DNA of 6,074 bases. Source: Spirochaetales bacterium. GTDB taxonomy: Bacteria; Spirochaetota; Spirochaetia; SZUA-6; DRHE01. A program made the position numbers and the translations under genes. Positions within the stretch are counted from its first letter, which is position 1. The number at the start of each line of letters is the position of its first letter. Positions 1 to 5,329 of this stretch are shown here, piece after piece. The DNA lies in NCBI GenBank assembly GCA_023136785.1, contig JAGLQP010000128.1, forward strand, positions 1-6,074, read 5' to 3'. Below the pieces are notes generated by a model that saw only the letters and a list, made by a program, of their open reading frames with translations, ran no database searches and was not told where the DNA came from.

Positions 1-626
1 CGGTGAACAGCACGGCGATGATTCACCACCCCTCGCACCTCGAGTCGATGCGGGTTCTTCGCCCGCAGGCGACACCGATAGACCTGCAGGGCTGGTTCCT
101 GAAAAACTTCGATCCCGGGATCATGCAGTATCTTACCGGAGAACTGGGATTGACGGAGAAGGAGCTGGCGGTCGAATACAAGATTTGGAGAAAGTTCAAT
201 ACCGGCACCGTCCCCCGATTCTTCCCAGGATTCCTCGAGACTCTTCACAACTTTCGAAAGCGGGGAGGAATCATTACGGTAGTATCTCATTCGGAAAAAG
301 ACGTGATATTAATAGCGTATCAATCAGCGTCGGGGAATGACGGGCTGCTTCCCGACCTTGTATTCGGATGGGACTACGAAGAGAGCAGGCGCAAACCCAG
401 CCCTTGGCCCGTTCTGGAGATACTGAGGCGTTTCGATCTATCCGCCGAGGAGGCTTTGATCGTGGACGATCTGAAACCCGGGGTGCTGATGTCCAGAGCT
501 ACGGGAGTCCCGGTTGCAGCAGCCGGCTGGGCGCATCAGATCCCGCAAATTCGCGCGTACATGCTCGAGAACTGCAGCACCTACTTCGACAGCGTTGGAG
601 AGTTCAGCAGTTATGTGCTGAGTTGA
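1..626 (+). CDS. HAD-superfamily hydrolase, 5'-truncated by the window edge
   Basis: C-terminal part of a haloacid-dehalogenase-type hydrolase, probably a cytoplasmic phosphatase of the phosphoglycolate-phosphatase-like group; the substrate cannot be told. The frame is open from the first full codon at base 3 to TGA at 624-626. Counting that codon as residue 1, motif II is VVSHS (Ser95 or Ser97), motif III is Lys131 in RRKPSPWP, and motif IV is the acidic pair Asp155-Asp156 in ALIVDDLKPG. The region between the N-terminus and about residue 80 looks like the helical cap. The N-terminal DxDxT nucleophile motif, without which the enzyme cannot work, is absent; it must lie upstream of the window, so the GTG at 3-5 is very unlikely to be the true start. 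The gene converges with the cyclase-like gene, with 10 nt between the stops. Sure of the superfamily, unsure of function. Confidence 0.8.
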   Translation, partial: VNSTAMIHHPSHLESMRVLRPQATPIDLQGWFLKNFDPGIMQYLTGELGLTEKELAVEYKIWRKFNTGTVPRFFPGFLETLHNFRKRGGIITVVSHSEKDVILIAYQSASGNDGLLPDLVFGWDYEESRRKPSPWPVLEILRRFDLSAEEALIVDDLKPGVLMSRATGVPVAAAGWAHQIPQIRAYMLENCSTYFDSVGEFSSYVLS

Positions 627-636
627 GACGGCTTTC

Positions 637-2118
637 CTATCGTTTTCCGAAATAGATCTCCAGCTTCAAATCCTCTTTTTTATCCTCGATGAGAGAATAC
701 CAGATGCTCTTTTTGTTTCCCAAAGAGGTGCTCGACATGGCAAAATTCTTCAGCTTTTCATAGGTGCCCAGATATTTCTTGGCGTTCAAATAGGCGGTCT
801 TGTATTGAGGATTGAAAATTACGTCGATTTTCGAATCCACTTCCTGCTCCAGCCTCTTATCCAACTCGACCGTCAGGAGCTCGAAGCGCAGGCATACTTC
901 TTTAAGATAACGGACGACCAACCTGTCGAACTCCGGCACCTGCTCGACCTCAGCGACGATCTGGGCCAGACTGGTGACCGCGGCGAAGTAGTCTTCCCCA
1001 CTGTATTGATGACCGGCCTGCTTGGCGAGCTGGGCGATACTATTATTGCTCACCTTTCTCTTCTCCCCGGAGACCACCACATCTACCGCGAAGGAAGGCA
1101 TGGCTCTGCACACTTCGAGGAGCAGGGCTGCCAAGTCCGGGAACACCCGCCCCTTCCACAGCTCCTGCCGAAGGGATTCGAGAAGAGTCATCAGGTTGGG
1201 ATTATACTTCATCCGGTACTGTTCCTTCGGATTGAAGATGATCTGGCAGCAATTTACCTTCGTGCCTTTGAAGATCACGGTTCCCGCATTGAAAAAACTG
1301 AGCACCTTCTTTGCGAACAAATCACTCTTCACGACTTTATTTTCTTTGAGAAAACTGGAATACACGCTGTTGGTGGTGATGATCTTCGAGTCTTTCGGCG
1401 AAAGCTCGTTGGCCAGCGTTTGCAGCCTGGCCGCGGTATTCAGAAGAAATCCCGACAGCAGACCGCTTTCGGTGATGATCAGTGGAGTTGTCAGATTCCC
1501 GCCGGCGATGCCCGCGGTCACCTTGAAATCCGGCAGGACAATGCTGTAGTCGCTGCGGCTTTTTCCCACCACATGGTCTTTGACAACCGCATGTTTGGAG
1601 AAGGTAGTGATGATTTCAAACGTGGTTTTTATACAGTTGGTGGCGGAAGAGGCGACGACCACGATTTCATCCCCTCGTTCCCGGTTGGCCAACGAGTGGT
1701 TGGACCGTGCTATCTTTCGGATCCCCTCGTGGAGAAAATCGTCGAGCTTTCGCAAACGGGACAAGTTGCTCTTGCTCTCCTGACAGAATCTCGTATATCC
1801 ATGGATGTCCAGCATGGCGATGTAGATGTTGGCTATGGAGATATTTCGTTTCAAGTCACCGGCGTTGGGAAACTCCGGGTTCGGCAGAACCAGCTCCTTC
1901 CAAAGCTTCCCGTACTCGGATTTGCTGAGCTCTCTCAAGAAACCCCACCGCAGATCTTTGAAGAGGAGGAAGCACTTCTCGATCACTTCATCCGGCTTGA
2001 AGGAAAGCTTCAACCTGCCAATGTAGTCGTACAATGCCGAAAAGGTCTCAAACTCCCCGGCCATGATTTTCTCATTCAGATGATAGAAGAGTTTCAATTC
2101 GGCGGTAGAGGAGAGCAT
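637..2118 (-). CDS. Class III adenylate/guanylate cyclase-homology domain protein with unknown C-terminal region
   Basis: A 493-residue soluble-looking protein with no signal peptide or membrane segment. Residues 1-95 look helical and are not recognised. Residues about 96-300 match the class III nucleotidyl cyclase fold: AMLDIHGYT gives metal-ligand Asp104, RGDE gives Asp150, and LLNTAARLQ gives the Asn227/Arg231 transition-state pair. These are the residues such enzymes use to make cAMP or cGMP. By hand alignment the base-recognition Lys four residues before the second Asp is Arg146, and the specificity Asp seven before the Asn is Leu220, so activity or nucleotide choice may be unusual. Residues about 300-493 are mainly helical and charged, with no domain I can name. 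ATG at 2118 has a strong Shine-Dalgarno; the stop is TAG. It follows the HAD-IB gene by 62 nt on the same strand. It appears more AT-rich than the sugar genes. Could be an active cyclase or a degenerate nucleotide-sensing relative. Confidence 0.82.
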   Translation of the reverse strand: MLSSTAELKLFYHLNEKIMAGEFETFSALYDYIGRLKLSFKPDEVIEKCFLLFKDLRWGFLRELSKSEYGKLWKELVLPNPEFPNAGDLKRNISIANIYIAMLDIHGYTRFCQESKSNLSRLRKLDDFLHEGIRKIARSNHSLANRERGDEIVVVASSATNCIKTTFEIITTFSKHAVVKDHVVGKSRSDYSIVLPDFKVTAGIAGGNLTTPLIITESGLLSGFLLNTAARLQTLANELSPKDSKIITTNSVYSSFLKENKVVKSDLFAKKVLSFFNAGTVIFKGTKVNCCQIIFNPKEQYRMKYNPNLMTLLESLRQELWKGRVFPDLAALLLEVCRAMPSFAVDVVVSGEKRKVSNNSIAQLAKQAGHQYSGEDYFAAVTSLAQIVAEVEQVPEFDRLVVRYLKEVCLRFELLTVELDKRLEQEVDSKIDVIFNPQYKTAYLNAKKYLGTYEKLKNFAMSSTSLGNKKSIWYSLIEDKKEDLKLEIYFGKR

Positions 2119-2130
2119 GAGAGAATATTA

Positions 2131-2138
2131 CCTCCTTT
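2131..2138 (-). promoter_or_regulatory. Strong ribosome binding site of the cyclase-like gene
   Basis: On the minus strand this reads AAAGGAGG, continuing into GT, a near-perfect Shine-Dalgarno. It lies 12 nt before the ATG at 2118, slightly long but workable. It fixes the start of the cyclase-like gene and suggests that gene is translated independently of the upstream phosphatase. Confidence 0.75.
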
Positions 2139-2142
2139 TACC

Positions 2143-2156
2143 GGTTGCACTCAACC
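2143..2156 (-). other. Small inverted repeat just upstream of the cyclase-like RBS
   Basis: GGTTG (2143-2147) and CAACC (2152-2156) form a 5-bp stem with a 4-nt loop, five bases upstream of the Shine-Dalgarno in the 62-nt gap after the HAD-IB gene. There is no U-tract on the minus strand, so it is not a standard terminator. It could influence translation or mRNA decay of the cyclase-like message, or be chance. Confidence 0.3.
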
Positions 2157-2180
2157 TTACTATTGCGATGACAAATCTTA

Positions 2181-2837
2181 TCAGCGGAACTTCAGGATCC
2201 GCCAGCCCCTCTTCCGAGCAACCCGGCGCAACCGCAGGTCCGGATTCACGGCGACCGGATCAGCCACCGACTCCAGCAGCGATATGTCGTTGATGCTGTC
2301 GCTGTAGAACGCGCAATCCTGCCACTGCCCACCGTGGGCTCGGATAAAATCGTACACCTTCTCCCGCTTTTTTTCTTTCAGCAGCGGACCCTCGGCAAGC
2401 CGTCCGGTACACCGATCGCTTTCAAACTCCAAAGAGGTGGCGATCACCTCCTTGATGCCCAGATGCTCCGCTAAGGGACGGACGATCAGATCGAGGGAAG
2501 AGGTAGCCAGCACCACCCTTCTCCCTGCAGCTTTGAGCTGCTCGATCAAAGAACGAGCAGCGGGATAGATCAGGTCTTTCAATTTTTCGAAGTTCGCCCG
2601 GGATACCTCCTCCAATGCTTGCCGGGATTGACCCGTAAGCAGGGAAAAGTGCCAGTCTCTTGAGTGAGCATTCAAACTGCCCACGGAATACTGAAAGAAG
2701 AAAAAAGGTATATAGGCCAGGGTCAGGACGGGAAACAGACCGCGTTGTACTCCTTTCACTAAGAACAGCGGACCCGAGGAGCCCCGAATGATTGTGTGAT
2801 CTACGTCGAAAAAATCGAATTGGGTTTGTCCGGCCAT
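2181..2837 (-). CDS. HAD-superfamily subfamily IB phosphatase (SerB-like family)
   Basis: A 218-residue phosphatase with all the HAD motifs. Motif I FDVDHT has the nucleophile Asp11 and acid/base Asp13. Motif II is VVLATSS (Thr112 to Ser114). A motif III lysine lies among the lysines at 154-160. Motif IV YSDSINDISLLE has Asp180 and Asp184, followed by VAVNPD and the basic C-terminal tail typical of the IB family that includes phosphoserine phosphatase-like enzymes. The substrate is probably a small phosphomonoester, but I cannot name it. Residues 34-53 are very hydrophobic with four consecutive Phe; they fall in the cap region and are more likely buried than membrane-spanning, though membrane association is possible. 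GGGGAG lies a short distance before the ATG; the only Met before the DVDHT motif is this one. The gene sits 113 nt after the SDR and 62 nt before the cyclase-like gene, so co-transcription is likely. Confidence 0.9.
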   Translation of the reverse strand: MAGQTQFDFFDVDHTIIRGSSGPLFLVKGVQRGLFPVLTLAYIPFFFFQYSVGSLNAHSRDWHFSLLTGQSRQALEEVSRANFEKLKDLIYPAARSLIEQLKAAGRRVVLATSSLDLIVRPLAEHLGIKEVIATSLEFESDRCTGRLAEGPLLKEKKREKVYDFIRAHGGQWQDCAFYSDSINDISLLESVADPVAVNPDLRLRRVARKRGWRILKFR

Positions 2838-2909
2838 CAGCTCCCCAATGTATCTGGCATTTCTACAGTTTTACTCAGGCACTCATTCCCTAGAGACTTC
2901 AGTAGAGCT

Positions 2910-2938
2910 ACGATAGCAAGTTTTGCTGAGGCAATCAA
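2910..2938 (-). promoter_or_regulatory. Possible internal sigma-70 promoter for the phosphatase and cyclase-like genes
   Basis: Read on the minus strand, TTGATT (2938-2933) and TATCGT (2915-2910) are separated by exactly 17 nt, each matching four of six consensus bases. It lies in the 113-nt gap after the SDR stop, about 70 nt before the phosphatase ATG. The same gap shows no terminator: a 5-bp AGCAA/TTGCT hairpin at 2915-2927 lacks a U-tract. If real, the phosphatase and cyclase-like genes can be expressed apart from the SDR. Confidence 0.3.
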
Positions 2939-2950
2939 GAAGAGCTTCAG

Positions 2951-3784
2951 TTACAGTCGCCGCAGATGGAATCCCCCATCCACATCGATCACCGATCCGG
3001 TGGCGAAGGGTAGATCCCCGCGGATCACCGCGGCTGCGGCCGCACCCACATCCTCCGGTGTACCCCACCGGCCATCCGGCACTAAACCTTCCCCGATCAG
3101 ACGGTCGTACTTTTCCTTTACCGCGCTGGTCATATCCGTTGCCATGATTCCAGGCCGCAGTTCCACGACCTGGATACCCTCTGCAGCCAACCGAACCGCC
3201 CACAGCTGGGCCGCCATGGACAGTCCCGCCTTCGAGATGCAGTAATCTCCCCGGCTGATCGATGCGGTATTCGCCGATATGGAGGTGACAAAGACGATTT
3301 TGAATCCGCCTGGCAGCAATCTTTTAGGTTTTTCCTTCAGCCAATAGTTCACAACACCTTGGGTGAGGAAGTAGGGACCTTTCAGGTTGGTGCGGATCAG
3401 TTCGTCAAAGGATTCCTCCCCGGCCTCCGTGATATCTGCACGGATTTTCGGGGCGATCCCGGCGTTGTTTACCAGGGCATCGATGCGGCCCAACTCCCCC
3501 ACCGTGTTTGCTACCAGAGCTCTGCGCTGCTCTGCATCGCCGATATCCCCCCGTATGGACGCGAATTTTTGGTCCTGACTCCGACGGGAAGCCAGGCATT
3601 GGCTCACCGTTTCCGCAGCGGCTTCCCCGTTAAGGGCATAGTTCACGGCTACGGAATAGCCATCCCGGGCCATTCGCAGGGCTATGCCCCGCCCCAAACC
3701 CCGGCTGGCTCCAGTCACCAGAACTACAGGAGCAAGCGGCTCCCCCGGATCCCGGCTGCTGTGCTTTTTCATGAAACTAAGCAT
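2951..3784 (-). CDS. Short-chain dehydrogenase/reductase, FabG-like (annotated family: 3-ketoacyl-ACP reductase)
   Basis: A 277-residue classical SDR oxidoreductase. The cofactor motif TGASRGLG is at 24-31, the NNAG motif at 106-109, and the full catalytic tetrad is visible: Asn133, Ser168, Tyr181 and Lys185 (YCISK). The C-terminal RPG and DVDGG segments are standard. Arg28 and the absence of an acidic residue at the end of strand 2 (VNYA) favour NADP(H); this is inference. The sequence resembles the group usually called 3-ketoacyl-ACP reductase, but many members act on sugars or sugar acids. Divergent placement beside a GH88 gene makes a uronate-derived ketone or deoxy-keto acid a reasonable substrate. 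A fatty-acid role is less likely because no fab genes are nearby. About 19 residues precede the Rossmann fold. The ATG at 3784 has GGTGGGA about six bases upstream; Met5 has no such site. Confidence 0.88.
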   Translation of the reverse strand: MLSFMKKHSSRDPGEPLAPVVLVTGASRGLGRGIALRMARDGYSVAVNYALNGEAAAETVSQCLASRRSQDQKFASIRGDIGDAEQRRALVANTVGELGRIDALVNNAGIAPKIRADITEAGEESFDELIRTNLKGPYFLTQGVVNYWLKEKPKRLLPGGFKIVFVTSISANTASISRGDYCISKAGLSMAAQLWAVRLAAEGIQVVELRPGIMATDMTSAVKEKYDRLIGEGLVPDGRWGTPEDVGAAAAAVIRGDLPFATGSVIDVDGGFHLRRL

Positions 3785-3797
3785 AGTTTATCCCACC

Positions 3798-3814
3798 CGG
3801 GGCGTCAAACCCCG
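3798..3814. other. GC-rich inverted repeat near the SDR start
   Basis: CGGGG (3798-3802) pairs with CCCCG (3810-3814) around a 7-nt loop. It lies 14-30 bases upstream of the SDR ATG and so would be in its leader RNA, next to the ribosome binding site. It could be an operator half-site pair or a translational hairpin; it is short enough to be chance. Confidence 0.25.
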
Positions 3815-3840
3815 ATGGCTTCACACCGGCACGCGAGGCT

Positions 3841-3869
3841 TTGACATTTTTCAGGGAAAGCCACAAGAT
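3841..3869 (+). promoter_or_regulatory. Candidate promoter for the GH88 operon
   Basis: TTGACA at 3841-3846 is a perfect -35 box. At 17-nt spacing the -10 is CAAGAT (3864-3869), matching only three of six consensus bases. A strong -35 with a weak -10 would suit an activated promoter, but this is inference. The leader to the ATG at 3921 would be about 45 nt. Confidence 0.35.
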
Positions 3870-3906
3870 GAAATCCACAAACACAGGAAGTGAAAAGCGT
3901 ATATAA

Positions 3907-3912
3907 GGGGAG
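3907..3912 (+). promoter_or_regulatory. Ribosome binding site deciding the GH88 start
   Basis: GGGGAG lies 8 nt before the ATG at 3921 and 5 nt before the in-frame GTG at 3918. The spacing and the stronger codon favour ATG. The choice changes the protein by one residue only. Confidence 0.6.
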
Positions 3913-3920
3913 CAGACGTG

Positions 3921-5315
3921 ATGAAAATCGATACCTCGGTGACTCCGAAAGACCTTTTGCCGAGGGTCAACGAGCTGTTCGAACTTTCCGGAACAAAGAT
4001 CCTGGCGATCGACCGGAGGTGGAAACCCGAATCAGGGACCCCGGTTTTTACGGTGAAGGGCAAATACACCACCCGGGGCTGGACCGAGTGGACGCAGGGG
4101 TTCCGGTTTGGATCTGCCCTTCTTCAGTTCGACGCGGGGGAGGACGGACAGTTCCTCGATCGAGGGATCCAGGGCACCCTGCAGAGCATGGCCAGCCACG
4201 TCAGTCATATCGGCGTACACGACCACGGCTTCAACAACATCAGCACCTACGGCAATCTTCTGCGTCTGCACCGCGAGGGCAAGATCCCACGGGACAGTTG
4301 GGCCGAGGCGTTCTGCGAGCTCGCTCTGAAGGTGTCCGGAGCGGTTCAAGCGGCCCGCTGGACAGCTCTGCCCGACAATCTGGGCTACATCTACTCCTTC
4401 AACGGTCCTCATTCTCTGTTCGTCGACACGATCCGATCGCTCAGGGTGTTGAGCGCGGCCCACGCTCTAGGCCATGTGCTGATGGGCGAGCAGGACCGCA
4501 AGATCTCGTTGCTTGAACGGATGCTTCAGCACGCCGAGGCTACCGCCCGCTACAATATATTCTTCGGAGACGGACGGGATATCTACGATACACGCGGCCG
4601 GGCGGTACACGAAGCCGTTTTCAACGTCACCAACGGCATCTTCCGCTGCCCCAGCACGCAGCAGGGCTACTCCCCCTTCTCCACCTGGACCCGGGGACAG
4701 GCCTGGGCCCTGGCCGGGTATCCGGAGCAGCTGGAGTACCTGGATACCTTGTCCAAAGATTCCTTTTCTCTGCTTCAGGTCGCCGAGCTCAAGGGCAAAG
4801 AGAGCTTTATCAACCGCTTCCTCGAGACCTCCAGGGCGTTGGGGGATTTCTACATCGATCAGACGCCCGCCGACGGGATTCCCTACTGGGACACGGGGGC
4901 GCCGGGTCTGTCCAGCCTGGCCGGCTGGCGGGACAGACCGGCGGATCCTTATAATGACTATGAGCCTGTGGACAGCTCCGCTGCGGCGATCGCCGCTCAG
5001 GGGCTGCTGCGGCTCGGCCGCTACCTCCAGGAAAAGGGAGAAAAAACCGAGGGCGGCCGCTATTTCCAGGCCGGGCTGACCGTAGCTTCCGCTCTGTTCT
5101 CCGAACCCTACCTGTGCACAGATCCGCAACACGAGGGATTGATCCTGCACTCGGTCTACCACCGCCCCAACGGCTGGGACCATATCCCCGAAGGACGGAA
5201 AGTCCCCTGCGGCGAGGCGACCATGTGGGGGGATTACCACGCCCGGGAGCTGGCCCTCTACATCAAAAAGATCGCCGAGGGCGGTCCCTACTACACCTTT
5301 TGGAACTATTTGTAG
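3921..5315 (+). CDS. Glycoside hydrolase family 88 protein, unsaturated glucuronyl hydrolase-like
   Basis: A 464-residue protein with GH88 features (an alpha/alpha barrel in known members). Such enzymes hydrate and cleave the unsaturated uronic acid that polysaccharide lyases leave at oligosaccharide ends. Numbered from the ATG at 3921, VHDHGFNN contains Asp101 and FVDTIRS contains Asp169, lying where the two catalytic aspartates of characterised enzymes fall by hand alignment. TQQGYSPFSTWTRGQAW (about 246-262) is the family signature, followed by PADGIPYWD, the VDSSAAAIAAQGLLRL segment (350-365) and a C-terminal WGDY (436-439). There is no signal peptide, so action is probably cytoplasmic on imported oligosaccharides. 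It is longer than the roughly 360-400 residues I recall for the best-known members. It leads an operon with the TIM-barrel gene, 14 nt away. The substrate (glycosaminoglycan, ulvan, xanthan, gellan or other) cannot be told. Family assignment is firm; specificity is not. Confidence 0.88.
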   Translation: MKIDTSVTPKDLLPRVNELFELSGTKILAIDRRWKPESGTPVFTVKGKYTTRGWTEWTQGFRFGSALLQFDAGEDGQFLDRGIQGTLQSMASHVSHIGVHDHGFNNISTYGNLLRLHREGKIPRDSWAEAFCELALKVSGAVQAARWTALPDNLGYIYSFNGPHSLFVDTIRSLRVLSAAHALGHVLMGEQDRKISLLERMLQHAEATARYNIFFGDGRDIYDTRGRAVHEAVFNVTNGIFRCPSTQQGYSPFSTWTRGQAWALAGYPEQLEYLDTLSKDSFSLLQVAELKGKESFINRFLETSRALGDFYIDQTPADGIPYWDTGAPGLSSLAGWRDRPADPYNDYEPVDSSAAAIAAQGLLRLGRYLQEKGEKTEGGRYFQAGLTVASALFSEPYLCTDPQHEGLILHSVYHRPNGWDHIPEGRKVPCGEATMWGDYHARELALYIKKIAEGGPYYTFWNYL

Positions 5316-5329
5316 GAAAGGACGGAGGC

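Larger units (their letters stand above)
3785..3920. promoter_or_regulatory. Divergent intergenic region between the SDR and GH88 genes
   Basis: This 136-nt region must hold the start signals for both the SDR (leftward) and the GH88 operon (rightward). It contains a perfect TTGACA box, a GC-rich hairpin and the GH88 Shine-Dalgarno, listed separately. I found no convincing leftward promoter: a TTGACG on the minus strand would put its -10 over the SDR start codon. No clear long palindromic operator is visible. Shared control by a sugar-responsive regulator encoded elsewhere is plausible but only inferred from the arrangement. Confidence 0.55.

Noticed and set aside
3..5. GTG as the true start of the first HAD gene
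   Set aside because: The resulting protein would lack the essential N-terminal DxD motif, and no upstream sequence is available; the window edge explains it better.
31..230. Hydrophobic Phe-rich stretch style membrane segment search across the window, including the phosphatase cap (residues 34-53)
   Set aside because: Only the phosphatase has such a stretch; it is in the cap position of a soluble HAD-IB protein, so a membrane anchor is not supported.
604..621. Hairpin as an intrinsic terminator
   Set aside because: The stem is only 6 bp and no T-tract follows on either strand.
805..2307. 500-codon + strand open frame as a protein gene
   Set aside because: It lies antisense to a gene with clear class III cyclase motifs and a strong Shine-Dalgarno; its own translation shows no domain and its TTG start has no good ribosome site.
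3902..3907. TATAAG as the -10 box of the GH88 promoter
   Set aside because: It abuts the ribosome binding site, leaving almost no leader, and has no -35 match at proper spacing.
4467..5240. 257-codon - strand open frame inside the GH88 gene
   Set aside because: Antisense shadow in high-GC DNA; the + strand carries the GH88 signature throughout and the frame's product has no recognisable motif.
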